Made by a program: the position numbers and the translations under genes. Below are positions 30,233 through 43,061 of a stretch of 64,000 bases of DNA, piece after piece. Source of the stretch: Piromyces finnis (Eukaryota; Neocallimastigomycota; Neocallimastigomycetes; Neocallimastigales; Neocallimastigaceae); assembly GCA_002104945.1 (NCBI GenBank), contig MCFH01000074.1, positions 124,001 to 188,000 on the forward strand. Direction: 5' to 3'. Positions within the stretch are counted from its first letter, which is position 1. Each line of letters begins with the position of its first letter. The notes beneath the pieces were generated by a model. It made no database searches and was not told the origin of the DNA. It saw only the letters and a list, made by a program, of their open reading frames with translations.

Positions 30233-30978
30233 ATGGCTATTCTTCACACTAGTAAGTTATATCATTTTATAATAAATTCGAAAGAAGCAATATATAAATA
30301 TTATTTATTTTTATATTATTTATTTAATAATAATAATAATAGTAGTAGTAGTAATTAAAAGAAAAAGGATTGAATATTAATTTTTTTTAATTTTTATAAA
30401 AATAGTTATCTTCAAGGCTAAGGCCGATGTTAAGCAAGAAGAAGTTGAGAAGGTTTTAAAGGCTTTAGGTGATCTTGGTAAGGTCATTCCAAACCTTTCT
30501 AACTACAAGTGTGGTACTAACTTCTCTGACAGAAGCAAGGGTTTCACTCACAGTTAGTAATCAATTATTATCTTGACTATTTAATAATTTTTTATATTTT
30601 TTTTTTTTTTTTTTTTTTTGCATATATAAATACCATAAAATTTTATTTTATATTCAATTGAATTTACTTGTATGTATTAAATAGGTTTCCAAGTTGAAGT
30701 TCCAGATAAGGACGCTCTTCAAGTTTACCAAGTTCACCCAGAACATGTTAGAGTTAGAGACACTATGTTAAAGCCAATCGCTGAAGGTAATTTATCATAA
30801 TAAAAAATAAATAATTAAATAGAATATGACTAATAAAAAAAGAATTGATGGAATTCCCTTTATATGAATATATAATTAATTTTTTTTTTCTTCTTTTTCT
30901 TTAAAAAATATATATTATATTGTATAATTTTTTAAAATATATAAAAAAGACCTTCTTTGCATTGACTATGAATTCTGA
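30233..30978 (+). CDS. Stress-responsive A/B-barrel (Dabb) domain protein (4 exons)
   Basis: Exons: 30233-30251, 30406-30552, 30685-30786, 30950-30978; 297 nt, 98 residues. The protein begins MAILHT and is a single small domain matching the Dabb (PF07876) pattern: a first strand with IIFKAK, a helix EEVEKVLKALGDL, a middle strand GTNFSDRSKGFTHS, then FQVEVPDKDALQVYQVHPEH and a C-terminal DYEF. Dabb proteins are small dimeric ferredoxin-like barrels; members include stress-induced proteins and some cyclases, so the substrate cannot be told from sequence. The first exon has only 19 nt and the last 29 nt. Codon bias (AAG, TTC, AAC) resembles that of GlyRS and suggests good expression. Confidence 0.9.
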
Positions 30979-31734
30979 AACGAGGACGTATCAAGTTTAG
31001 CGACTTGCATACGAAAACTTAAGACATCAATTTTTAAACCAAAATTATAAGAATTATTCTAAATAATTATTCTCTTCTTTTTTGAATTTAAAATATTATT
31101 TTAATTCAAATAAACATTCCCTTTTTTTTTTTTTTTTTTTTTTTTTAATCTCATAAAGTTAATTTGATTAAAAGAAAGAAAAAAAAAACATCTTTTTTTT
31201 TTTTTTATGAAAGCGGAAAGAAAAAAAAGTTAATAAAAATTAAAAAGTAATAGGCAAATTAAAAGAAAAACAATAGTTCAATAAAGCCATTATTGCAAAT
31301 AATAAATCCATAAATTATAAACATGATATTGTGTTTGGAAATAAATTTCGTGTTCATTAACCTTTTTTTAAAACTTTTATATCTATGCCATTTAAGAAAC
31401 TATTAATATCATTTATAATGTTTATATTACAAGGTTTATTGAGTATAAGTAGGCCTTTATTTTTTTTTATAAATAAAATTTATAATTATTATTATTATTT
31501 TATTTTATTATTATTACTTTTGGTATGTTGTAATTGTGAAAGGTTTTTTTTTTTTATAACCTGCCTTTCTTCCTACATCTTTTTTAAGATGTCAAATACA
31601 TTAATTGTATATTAGATAACGTATTAAATAATGTATAATGTATAATTTATAATGTACATTTTTTATATTCAATATTTAATAATTAATAAAAAAAAAAATA
31701 TGAAGTATTTTTTTAAAAAATATCATTTAATAAA
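30979..31734. other. Intergenic
   Basis: A/T-rich with T-runs. The ORF at 31385-31615 is low-complexity (Ile/Tyr/Phe/Leu) and lacks splice or family support. No RNA gene was recognised. Confidence 0.6.
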
Positions 31735-32534
31735 ATGGATGAAAAGAAAATGGATGAAAAAAAAGAGGATAGTTCAATACAATTACTTAATAACATAACT
31801 GATAGTTTGAACAATTTAATTAAGTTAATTCCAGAAAATCTAGAGGAAAAAAGAATAGATGGTAAACATACTTTTTAATGAATATATATACTATATTTTT
31901 TTTTTATCAATGTATTAATTTTTAATGGAAATGTATAATTAAATTTTAATATTAAATTTCATTTGAAAATCAAAAATAAAACTATTAATAAATTAATAAA
32001 ACTTGCTCCATTCTATTATTAAAAAATAATTTATTATATATAATAAATTTTCTACATTAATTTTTCATTTTTTTCGGATTGAAATAAAAAAAAAAAAAAA
32101 AGGAGATAATTCATCAAGTAATTATATAAATACAATTAATGATTCTTTAAATCTCTTAAAAGCTAATGTAACTACAACACTTGTTAAAACGTATGAAAAT
32201 CCTGAATTGACTATACAAAAGGTTGAAATAAATGGATATAAATTAAAATAATGGATAGTACATTTTTATTAATATTTATAATCCTCTATTCAATAAAAAT
32301 GTATCTTTATATTTTACTTAATAATAATTGTATTCATAGGAAATCAAGGAACTTGAAAAAGAAAAAGATGTTAAAGATTATGTTATACAGAGAACATATA
32401 ATAATTTAAGAATTTGGAACAGTATATTAAATGATTTAGAACAACGTGAAAAAACAATTATGAATAGAAGCTATAAAAATGAACCATCAGTCATGAAAGT
32501 GATTGAAATATACCCAGAACCATTAAAAAAATAA
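31735..32534 (+). CDS. MED28-like small coiled-coil protein (3 exons)
   Basis: Exons: 31735-31861, 32103-32221, 32340-32534; 441 nt, 146 residues, no internal stop. The protein begins MDEKKMDEKKED and is helical and charged. The central part (NPELTIQKEIKELEKEKDVKD, two overlapping words) and the following LRIWNSILNDLE have the spacing of the metazoan/plant Mediator subunit MED28 core, in which an E-L helix is followed by a K-D-x-(L/V)-(V/I)-Q segment and L-R-x-W-x-x-(V/I)-L-x-D. MED28 is a head-associated Mediator subunit linking transcription factors to RNA polymerase II. It is rarely reported in fungi. The assignment rests on a short pattern recalled without a search; an unrelated coiled coil is the main alternative. 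Confidence 0.6.
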
Positions 32535-33325
32535 GGAAAAAAGAAAATTCATTTCTTTTTTTTTTTTTTTAAAGTCCCGAAATTATTAATTTTTGTTATT
32601 TTTCTTTTCTTTTTTTTTTTTTTTTTTTTAAAAGAAAGTTTATATTATATACGCATAGTTACAATATAATGACATTTCAAATACAAAAAAAAAAAAAAAA
32701 AAATCCTATTTTTATATAATGAAAGAATGAATGACTTTTATCAATTTTTAATACCAATAATAATACTATATCATCATATCATTAATTATCGTTTTTATAT
32801 TCGTATTAACTTTATTCCTTTATTATATACATTTAAACAAAACTGTAATTAACGTTTAACTGCTTTATTAAATAAAATTATCATTTTATTGCTATTTATA
32901 TTGTTATTTTCTTCCCTGGTGTATGTAGTAATAAATAAAAATCTTAAAATATCTAAAACCTTTCCTTTCTTTTATTATCTATTTAACTGAAAAATAAAAA
33001 ATAAAAAATTCGATGTTTTGTTCTAAAAAAAAAAAAAACAAACTCCGCAGCAGTTTTTAAAATTTAAAATTTAAAAAATAAAAGATTTTTAATTTTAATT
33101 AATATATATATAATATATATATATATAAAAATACACACCACACCCACACAATAATAATTATAGTGTTTCAATTTTATTCTAATTTTATTTTCTTTGTTTT
33201 TTTTCTTTGTCATTAATATTCTTATTAAGTAAATATAAATTTTAAAGAGTGGCATATCCCGAAAAGTTAATATTTAACATATTTAAATATAAAAAATAAT
33301 TAAAAATATATAATAGTAAAAAAAA
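32535..33325. other. Intergenic
   Basis: A/T-rich, T-runs at 32551-32630, AT dinucleotide stretches near 33100-33130. A spurious minus ORF (33064-33255) is low-complexity. Nothing else is seen. Confidence 0.6.
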
Positions 33326-35670
33326 ATGTTAAGAAATGATGATAGTAATGTAAGATATTTGATAACAAAACTGTTATAATGTTATTTGATTTTTCTTTTT
33401 TTAAATAAAAACAAAATAAAATTAATCATAATAATTAATAAAATATTCTGTTACAATATCATAATAATCATGTGTAATGTTAATTTTATTCATTAGGATG
33501 ATAATAAAGGTATGATTTGGTTAATACTTTATTAAGAAATGAAACAATATATAGATTTATCAATTAAATAAATATATATATATATATATATGTGTGTGTG
33601 TATGTCCTTTACTCTCATCGGAATTATAGATGAATTCTTTGAATTTGAAAATTTTAAAATAAGTGAAGAATTACTTTCTAAAGAGAAGGAATACTTGTAA
33701 TATATCATGAATGAATACTTTTAAACTTTATATAATAATTATAATAATAATATATATTATATATTATATATTATATATTGGTACTTTATTTTTTTATAGA
33801 AAATTAAATAGAAAAATGCAATCCAAAACAAATAAAATTGTTAAAGAAGCTGAAGATGCCATGGTATAATAAATATATGGATGATGATGATATATATATA
33901 ATATTTTTTTTGAACTAATATAATATCATTTTATTTTTATTTTTATCTATTTATTATATTTATTTTAAAATTTATTTATATTAAATGATATCAAGAAAGA
34001 AGGAAAAGAAATTTTTCAAAAATCTGTTTTATCATTGTAATTAAAAAAAAAAAAGAAAAAAGAAATTATTAGATCCATTTTATATAACATTATCTACTTT
34101 TTTTTTTTTTAATAACCATTTTTCTTTTTTGATTTTTTCATTTTTGCGATATTTTCATTTGTATAATATTTATTATGTTTAACTTGAAATACTATTTTTT
34201 TGCTACAACAAAAAGCCGTGAAGCAAAACAACAACAAGAACAAGAACAAGAACAACAACATCATCAACAACAACATCAACAGTCAAGATCAAATTCTAGT
34301 TTATCTATAAAAAGAAATGAAAAGAAAATAATAGAAAAAGAAGTAATTATTATAATATATAAAACATAGCCCCTCCTTTTTTTTTTTTAAAAAAATTAAT
34401 CAAAATCTAATTATTATTATTATTAATAATAATGGTAATCTATATATATATATATATTTTTAAAAAAAAAGAAAAGTAATAAAGTGGATGTGGATAAACA
34501 ATTGTAAGTCTTCTCTATATTTATTCAAATAATAGGGATTATTAATTTTGATTATGAGCTGAATGTTAAAAATAAACAGTTAAAATTAATAATTATATAT
34601 AAAATAATAGAGATAGGAATATTAAAGAGTTTCCATAATTCAATAGAACTAATTTTTTTTAATTATTATTATTATTTTTTTATTAAGAAAAAGTGAAATG
34701 TTAAAATTTGATGGACAAAAATCAGCAAAAGAGTTGATTGGATTACCAGGAAATGTTACTGAAAATGATATTGGTTTAGGTAAATAAAATAAATAGAAAT
34801 AATAATAGTGATAGTAGTAATAGCAATAATAACAACAACAACAACAACAATAACAACAACAATTAACTATTATAAATATAATTATTCTAGTATTCTAATT
34901 AATCTTATATATATATCTCTAATTGAATAGGTGCTACCAATAGATTATTAAAAGCAAAATTAGATATTCTTCAAAAAGAATTTGATAAATTGCTTTCAGA
35001 AAGAAATGATAAAGTAATTAAAAAAAAGAAAAAAGAAAATACAATAAATATATTAATAAATATACAACAAAAAATATTTCTTTTCTTTTTTTTTTTTTTT
35101 ATGATATACTAATAACATCAATAAAAATTTCGTATCAATAATATAAATATGTAGAGTGCTTTAACAAATAATTTAGAAGAAAAATTAAGAATATTGGATG
35201 ATGAAAAAATTAAGATTTCTAAAACCTTAGTTACCCTACAGGTATATTAAATTATTTTAAATGCAATAATGAATTATGAATATGATCATATAATATTATA
35301 TTAATATATATATAAACTATTAATGATAAATAACTTTTTTTAAAGAGTCAAATTGAAAAATATAAAAAAGATGATGAAGAATATAAAAAGAAAAAAGAAA
35401 GTTATGAAACAGAAATAGCTAATCTTAAAAAAGTAATTATATATAAATATTCTTTTTTACTTTATTTAATATAAATAGTGATAAATTTTGAAAATCATCA
35501 GTATTATTAATATTCCAATATTTCTCTTTTCTTTTAAAATTTATTTTGTTTATTATATGTATTTTTTTTTAAAAAAGGAAATAACCAAATTAAAAAGAAG
35601 TAAAAAACAAAATGAAACTGATATTAATTCAAAAGATATAAAGTATAAATCTTATTAACATAATAAATTA

Positions 35671-35704
<34 letters not shown>

Positions 35705-36273
35705 AATATATACTAATACAATATTAATAATTTTTTTTTCTTTTTTTTTCTTTTTTTTTTTTTTACTATTTAATAACAATAAAAAAGACTAAATAGAACT
35801 TTGGATGAATTAGAAAAATATAAAGCCCAAGTGAATTCTCTAACTCAAGAAATAAAAGTATATATCATGAAATAGTGGAAAAATTTTATTATGATTTACA
35901 AATTATGTTAATTTCTATATTAAAAACTTTAAAAAAAAATGTAAATATAGGACCTTAAGGAAAATGATAGGAAAAGTATTGAACAACTTTTAATGGATAA
36001 TAAACAATTAGAAAAACAAAAAGCAGAAATACTTTTAGCAATGAAAAAGCAAATGCAACTAATTAATGTTTTAAAAAAACAAAAAGTAACCAAATAAAAA
36101 TACAATATCTATTACTAAAGTATTAAAAAAAAAAAAAAAAACTTTATACTAATAATAAATATTTATAATTATTCTTTATACCTAATTTAAATTAAAAGAT
36201 ACATATTGAAGCAGCAAAACTACTTCAATTTACTGAAGAAGAATTTTTAAAAGCTTTAAATTGGAGTAATTAA
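33326..36273 (+). CDS. TEX9: TEX9 homologue, coiled-coil protein of flagellated cells (15 exons)
   Basis: Exons: 33326-33349, 33498-33510, 33630-33696, 33800-33863, 33996-34036, 34216-34342, 34472-34503, 34688-34779, 34931-35013, 35155-35241, 35346-35432, 35578-35642, 35788-35857, 35951-36085, 36199-36273; 1062 nt, 353 residues in one continuous frame. The N-terminal helix (SKEKEYLKLNRKMQSKT) and especially the C-terminus (KKQMQLINVLKKQK, then IHIEAAKLLQFTEEEFLKAL) match the conserved ends of testis-expressed protein 9. A Gln-rich segment (~75-95) and a long coiled coil lie between. TEX9 is conserved mainly in organisms with cilia or flagella and is linked to centriole/cilium and sperm biology; its exact role is unsettled. 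Its presence supports a zoospore-forming host. Introns are tiny, and exon 2 has only 13 nt. Confidence 0.88.
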
Positions 36274-37057
36274 ATAATAATAAGGATGAATAATGAATAA
36301 TCTGTTACAATTAATAATATTTCTTTATATACCTCTTCAAAAAAAAAAAAAAAAAAAAAAAACATTATTAAAATAATAATACCTTTATCAACAAAATATT
36401 TAATATACTAATAACTTCAATAATCTATATTATAGAAGATTTAATATTAACTATGTTAACTATACTATATTATCTATTCTTTTTTTTTTTTTTTTTCTTA
36501 AAAAAAAAAAAAAAAATAAAAACAAGCAAATTGACTTGTAATTTTATGAAATTAACTACAAATATTTTTTGTAATTATTTTTAAACTATAATAAAATAAA
36601 ATAAAATAAAATAAAAAATAATTACTTAATATATAAATATATTTAGAATTTAATTGAAATTATACTAATTCAATTAAATGAATATATTTTCCTACTTTTC
36701 TTTTTTTTTTTTTTTTTCTTTTCCTAATAATCATATAAAAATGAATAAAATGGTTGAATTACATTTCATTTTAAATTTTTAATATATATATTATTGGGTG
36801 ATATTTATAGTGATGAATGTATTTATTTAAATTTAAAATGTCTTTAAATAATAAATAGCATAATTATTATTAGTATTGTTATTACTATTTTTTTTTTTTA
36901 AAAAAAAAAAAAGAGCTAAAGATTTGGGATAATATTCTATAAATTCTATAAATAAAAGGTATATATATTTAATAATTAAATTTAAAATTAAAAAATCATT
37001 GTTTTAAAAAATACATTAATAGGCTTTTTTTTGTTTTGTTTTCCCGAATCATTTTAC
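36274..37057. other. Intergenic between convergent TEX9 and C1D genes
   Basis: A/T-rich with A- and T-runs. No ORF or RNA gene was recognised. It holds both 3' flanks. Confidence 0.65.
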
Positions 37058-37913
37058 TTATTTTTTACTTTTTTTGGTTTTAGTAGCATTAGAATCTGAA
37101 TTAGCCTTTCTTTTTCCTTTGGTTTTAGTTTTGGATGAAGAAACAATCTTTTCCGCTACTTCTTCTTTTTCCCCTTCTCCTTCTCCTTTACCATTTTTTA
37201 TTTTTTCTACTTCTTCAGATACTGAATTTAGAAGATTTTCTACTGATTTTTTAATTTCTTCTTCTTTCACTTTTTGTTCGGAATTAAGAGCATTTTTTAT
37301 CATTCTTCCTGCAGCGTCTTTATCAAGTTTAAATTTAGCTAAAAATCAAAAAAGATTGTAAAAAATAATAAATATTATATATATATATATAAATATTTTT
37401 AGATTTAAAATTAAAAATATTTTTTTTTCAAATATAATTGTTATAATTATTTAATTTTGTAATATACCTTTTGTGTCATTCTTTTCTAATTTTTGTATTT
37501 TAATGAAATATTTTTTTACTCTATCAAGTTCTTTCATTATTGGATGGTCTTTGGTTGGAACACCATTGGTTTTTAAATATACTTTTAAAAAATTTATATT
37601 AATTATAGTAATATTAATTATAATGATATAAATAGATATTATTGCTTTTTTTTTTTTTTTTTTTTTTACTACTTTTTTTTTTTATACTATATATATATAT
37701 ATACTAATGTTGAATATTGAATTATATACCATATAAAAGAGTATCAATGACATAGGCCATCATAATATTAAATTTTGCTCTATTCATGTTATCTAATTTA
37801 GAAAGTTGTTCTTGATATGATTTTGAAAATATTTCTTCTAAAATAGTTTGAACATTGTCAATATTGGCATCCAAATTATCAACGTAAAGTTTTAAATTAT
37901 CTAAAATATCCAT
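37058..37913 (-). CDS. LRP1: C1D/Rrp47 (Lrp1) family nuclear exosome cofactor (3 exons)
   Basis: Exons in coding order: 37730-37913, 37468-37581, 37058-37338; 579 nt, 192 residues. The protein begins MDILDNLKLYVDNLD. The Sas10/C1D domain is visible as NMNRAKFNIMMAYVIDTLLYG, split into VYLKTNGVPTKDHPIMKEL and DRVKKYFIKIQKLE, then KFKLDKDAAGRMIKNAL. These match the family pattern of an A-K-x-N helix, an 'NGV-P-K-x-HP(V/I)-x-x-EL-x-R(I/V)' turn and a final D-x-x-A-A-x-R-x(2)-K-N-A-L helix. The C-terminal third is Glu-rich and then Lys-rich (TKGKRKANSDS, TKTKKSKK), fitting RNA binding and nuclear import. C1D/Rrp47 partners Rrp6 in 3' processing of rRNA, snoRNA and snRNA precursors, so it is related in function to NVL upstream. 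The length is near yeast Lrp1 (184). Confidence 0.9.
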
Positions 37914-38934
37914 TTTAATTTGATATAATGTTAATCTTTATTTTTTTAAAGAAAAATTAGATTTTAAAATGTAATTTTAAGATTTTTAAAATTATAATAT
38001 ATATATATATATATAAAAAAAAAAAAATTCAAAAAAATACTTTTAATTTTTATTGGCTAAATTTTATATAAAATTCAAATTTTTAATAATTGGATTGAAA
38101 TTTGAAATTTTCAAAGTTTTTTGTTACTTTTAAAAGGTACTGCTTTTTTTCATTTATTTCAATAAAGATCATTGCATTATTAAGCAATTAAAGGAAAAGT
38201 ATTTAATATTGAATTATACCCATATTATTATTATAAAGAATATTATATTGATTTCATGAATAATTATAACACAATTTTTCATAAATATATTATAAATATT
38301 ATGATTGAAAGGAAAATATTTATATATATATATTAAAAGACCTTTAAATATTAATATAAAAAGTAATATCAATATATGTTATTAGATTTGAAATTTAAAA
38401 ATATTTCATCTAAAGTAATGATAAAGAGTAATCTATTTATTAGTATATTTAATTCTATTAAATACCAAGAACAATTATTGAATAATGATATCTTTAAAGA
38501 AAATGTCTTTTATTATTACAATTTAATATATAGTTTTATTTAATTATTTTAAAAAAAAAAGTTTTCTAAAAATATATAAAATATTAATTTTTTTTGTTAT
38601 TTTATTTAAAGGAATTGTTTTCATTTTATTTTTGTTATTAGTAATCATTGAATGGTAAATATTTAATAAACTTTTATTTTTTATCTTCAAAAAATATACT
38701 TTTGAATAACTAATACAATTTGATTCTATTTATTTCTATTTATTAATTCATCTGAGAAAGTATTTATATTATTTTTTATAATTGAGTTTTGTAAATACTT
38801 TTACCTTTTCTTTATTTATTTATTCATATTTTCTATTTTTTTAATATATTTATTAAGAAATATTATATTATTATATACGATTGTTTTATATTCTAGCCAG
38901 ATTAATAAAGACTTAATTAGTCATGTATAAGTAA
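37914..38934. other. Intergenic; boundary between gene region and transposon region
   Basis: A/T-rich with no ORF. It contains the C1D promoter. From about 38930 the sequence becomes recognisable copia DNA. Confidence 0.6.
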
Positions 38935-39845
38935 CATACTCTGGAATCATATATATTATAATAACAATAATGCTAATCTAACCTTTATAAGATCATCGGA
39001 TCATATACATCAATTATGGGTCATAACACATTCATAATTAATTTATATAATTCCATGACTAATAAAATATCCTCCAATAATAACAACATCTATAATATTG
39101 ACTACAAATTATGGCACAGAAGGTCAGGATATTTTTACAGTAATAATTTCGACAAATATTTAAAGGACAAACAATGCAATAATTATAAATGTCCTTACTG
39201 CGGTATTTCAAAACTAGAACGACTTCCTCATAATAAAGAAACCCCCAAAACTGGCAAGATTCTAGAAACTATTCACTCTAACATTATTGGTCCTGTACCT
39301 CTTAAAACTTATAATTGCTATATCTGCCAAAATGAACTGAAACATATATCAATTAAATATAAAGATTGCATACTTTAATGTCAAACTTAACAAAGAAATA
39401 TATACCGCAATTTCCATAGGATACTGGAAACTCAACAAAGCATTATACGGTCTCAAATAATCTGGCAGACAGTGGAATGAAACTATCATGGATTCCTCAA
39501 AATTGTGTTCACGCAATTAAAATCAGAGCAATGTATATTCAAACTTGGTATTGATGGAAATATAAAATGTATCATGGGGTTATATGTAGATGAAATATTC
39601 ATAGCCGGTGAAGAATCCAATATATCTATTTCAATAAGTAATATCAAAGAAAGACTTAAAGTTTCAAAAATGTGAACCTGTGTACTTTATATTAAGAATA
39701 AAAAGTGGAAAAATTAATAATCAACAACCATAACATATACAACATATACAGTATATCTCAATTGTGTTTATAAACAATATTCTCAACAAATTTAATATCA
39801 AAAATACAAGACTCTCAAAATGTAAAAGTATAAAGTTAAAACAGA
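38935..39845 (+). pseudogene. Ty1/copia relic: GAG-pre-integrase, start of integrase, part of RT
   Basis: An ORF at 39016-39378 has the GAG-pre-integrase pattern LWHRRSGYF, a C-x2-C pair (CPYCGISKL) and the integrase entry ETIHSNIIGPVP. It then jumps, by deletion of most of integrase, into RT pieces read across stops and frameshifts: FNVKLNKEIYT, WKLNKALYGLK, GRQWNE, and GLYVDEIF where YVDD is expected. Fragments typical of the RT-RNase H connection follow (INNILNKFNIKNT). The element is dead. Confidence 0.88.
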
Positions 39846-39849
39846 TTTT

Positions 39850-40480
39850 ATACTTAAAGCAAAACAATTTTTATTAACACAGAAAATAAAAAAATAAACA
39901 TTATATTTTTTATTTTTAAAACAGTTTATTTAAAATTCTTATAAAATATTATTAATCATATAATAAAAAATAATTAAAATATTAAAAAATAACAGTTACA
40001 TTGATTTAACAAACCAAAAACTACATGCATTTATATTTTTCATAATTATATTCTAATATATTATTCTATTTAAATAAACATATACTTAATATAAAATAAA
40101 CAAAACTAATCTAATTAAATAATAAAATAATAAAGCTAAACTAAAACTAATTCATTATACTTTTAATTCAATTTGAGTAAGCATAAACTGAATAAAGCCA
40201 TATGTATTATCTATAAATTAATTTAATACTATTAATACTATTCATAATATATTTCCTATTGAAATATAAACACACTTATTTTTAAAACAAAATTAAAATT
40301 ATTAAATTATTCTAAATTTAAATAAAAAAGTATTTAAAAACATTTTGAATATTTAAAATATTTGAAATATTTAAATTTATTTAAAATTCTTTTATTCCTT
40401 AAATTTAAATATTTATCTTAATTTAAATTTAACGGAATTATTATAAAACAATTTACTATTAAATTATTCCATAAAATTTA
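39850..40480 (-). mobile_element. LTR copy A1 (inverted), inserted in the copia relic
   Basis: This stretch is the reverse complement, with substitutions and small indels, of 44880-45400 (LTR copy A2). It splits the copia relic, whose RNase H part resumes at about 40485. The exact ends are not certain and no clear target duplication was found; it looks truncated. Confidence 0.75.
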
Positions 40481-40484
40481 TTCT

Positions 40485-40675
40485 AACAACAAAGGAATAT
40501 AAAATTAAATATAATGGAATGGGAGAAATATTGGATATATCGATTTAGACTTTGCTGGAGATATAGAAGATAGAAAACCAACTTCTGGAAATATGATATT
40601 AATGGGAAGAAGCCCTATTTGTTGGAAATTCAAGAAGCAAAGCTATTCTATATTATTATAACTTAATAATTAATT
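40485..40675 (+). pseudogene. Ty1/copia relic: RNase H segment
   Basis: In one frame: LTTKEYKIKYNGMGEILGY, DLDFAGDIEDRKPTSGN, SPICWKFKKQS. This is the copia RNase H (D-x-D-F-A-G-D, DRK-(S/T)-TSG, K-x-KQ). It belongs to the relic at 38935-39845, split from it by LTR A1. Confidence 0.88.
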
Positions 40676-42621
40676 TCGTAGAATATTTTTCTGTCCTTTA
40701 TGAAATTTTTATATAAAGAAAATTTTATATTTACCTTATTTTGATTCTCCGGTTCGTAGAACCATTGATATAATTTGATAATAATCTTAATTTTGAATTT
40801 TAATTCAAAAAGCGATTATTACATTATATTTATAGATATAACTGTAAAAGTTATATTTATAAGATATTGTTTTATAAAAATTAATAAAAATTGTTTTATG
40901 ATACCACTAAATTGTTTTATTAGAAATACATGTTTTTCTAATATTTAAAGATTTAAAATTTTATTTATTTAATTATGAAACTGATTATTAAGATTATAAA
41001 AATATTAACTAAACTATATAATATTTCTTTAATAATAATAATAATAATGATTAAAATAAGGATATTTACATGTATTTATATTTTCTTTTAAATTTAAACT
41101 ATTTACATTAAAATAATAAAATTAATAACTATTTATAATAAAAGTAATAAAAGTAATTAGAAATAACAATAAAAGAAATAATTAAAAGTTAAAGAATATA
41201 AAAAGTTGTTTATTTTACAAGTAATTAAAGTAATAATTATTTTTAATATTTTAATAAAAGTGTTTAATTATATTATTTTATAACATGAATTATTATATTT
41301 GTTAACTTTTAAAGTGTAATCAACTAAAGAAATTATTGAATATTTAACAATTAATTTAACAAAAGTTATATATTTTGATCTCGATTAATTAAAGTTTATT
41401 ATTTTCTTTCAATAATCAAAGTATATGCAGTGTTAAGGATTAATTTCATTTTAAAATTTTTGTAAAGTAATTATAAACTATAATTTATTTTAAGTTATAG
41501 TTTAGGGTTAACTTAAAAATCAGGTTTAATAATAATTTTACATTTATTAATTTCATTATTTATAAATTTGATGCATTGACCGATAAATTTTTAAATAATA
41601 TAATATTTTTAATAAATAATAAATTCTATGATTTAGATGAAACAATAAATTTAAAATAAAATACGTTTTATAATTAGCAAATAAATCTCTTTAAAACTTG
41701 AAATAAACTCTTTAATTATGTTTTTAAATTATCTTTTATTATATTTTTATTATTTATTTATTATCTATTTATTGTCTGTCTTTTTACAGAAGAAATTTGT
41801 CTTCCTTTTATACATTTTTTATTTATTACATGTACTATTATTTTAACTATTAAATTTCACTATTATTATTGTTATTATTTGTTAAAATTAAAAGAATAAA
41901 TTAAAATTATACTTTAGTATTATAAAATATTACTTATTTTATCTTTTTTTGCTTCAAAATGTTCAAATTTAAAAAAATTATTATAATCTATCATTAACTT
42001 ATCATTAAATGTATAATACATTAAATAAAATAATTAAAATTTAAAATTAAAAGAATATTAAAATAAAATTAAAATAAAATTATAACAAAATTAAAATATT
42101 AAAAGTATCAATTATTATAAACACTCATTTTATACAGAAACATAGAAGAGTTCTGTATTTTATCTTTGAAATTGTTATTATTGTTCTATTTCCATGTTTT
42201 AAGTTTGTCACTTTTAGTAATAATTACTTAATTATTTAATCATTAGTTTATAAATATAATTTTAAAAGAATTTCTATAGAACACTTGGATAAAACACTAA
42301 TTTGATGTATACCATTCTATTTAAGTTTATTTATTCATTTTTATTTATTTATTAATTATTATTTTTATTAATACACTGTTTAATTAAGGCGTTTTTATTT
42401 AATAATTTATTTATATTTATTTCTATTAATTAGGTCGACCTTATTATTATTTAATAAAGAGAATCTTATTTAAAAGGGTTATATTTTTCATAGAATTATT
42501 ATTCATTTATTTTAAAGAGTTAGAGTTATTTTTATTTGTTCTCATTAAAAGTCACTATGGGTTAAGTTGTGTTTATTCAGCTAGTTTTTATTATATTTTT
42601 GTGTGAGTAACATATCACAAA
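40676..42621. other. Decayed repeat DNA, no gene
   Basis: A/T-rich. The first part may be the 3' untranslated region or LTR of the copia relic; a short inverted word ggttcgtagaacc sits at 40750-40762. No ORF above noise. Confidence 0.5.
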
Positions 42622-42815
42622 TGTTACTGTTCGAGGAAATTAATTTATTTATAAAATATTAATAAATTTATTAATATATAATATTAAAATAAAATAAGAA
42701 AAATTGTTTTATTAAAATATTTGTTTTATTAGTATTTTAAAATATAATATTATGAATAAGAAAATAAAAAAAAATCTATATTTTCTAACTCTTATAATAT
42801 ATTTGTAAAGATATA
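42622..42815 (+). repeat. LTR-like repeat C, copy C1
   Basis: It starts tgttactgttcgaggaaa and is alignable over about 190 bp with 49800-49990 in the same orientation. The start TGTTAC is LTR-like. It may be the far LTR of the minus-strand gypsy relic that ends just to its right. Confidence 0.7.
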
Positions 42816-43061
42816 AAATGTACAATAATTCTTGTGATAATCATCCTTTGAATATACGCCACAACTATATTTTTTATGTAAACTTAATATTTTGTTGTAA
42901 ATAAATTTATGGATTTTATGTATTTATTATAAATTTACCAATTTATAATAATTAAGGTTTATAATTTATATTTTATATCATATGCCTGCCCTAAAATACA
43001 ACTATATGGTAGTTGGAAATTTTTTTATTTATATTTTTAAGATGTACTGGTCGTTCTAACT

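Noticed and set aside
31385-31615. 76-codon ORF between the Dabb and MED28-like genes
   Set aside because: Low-complexity hydrophobic translation of A/T-rich DNA without splice or family support.
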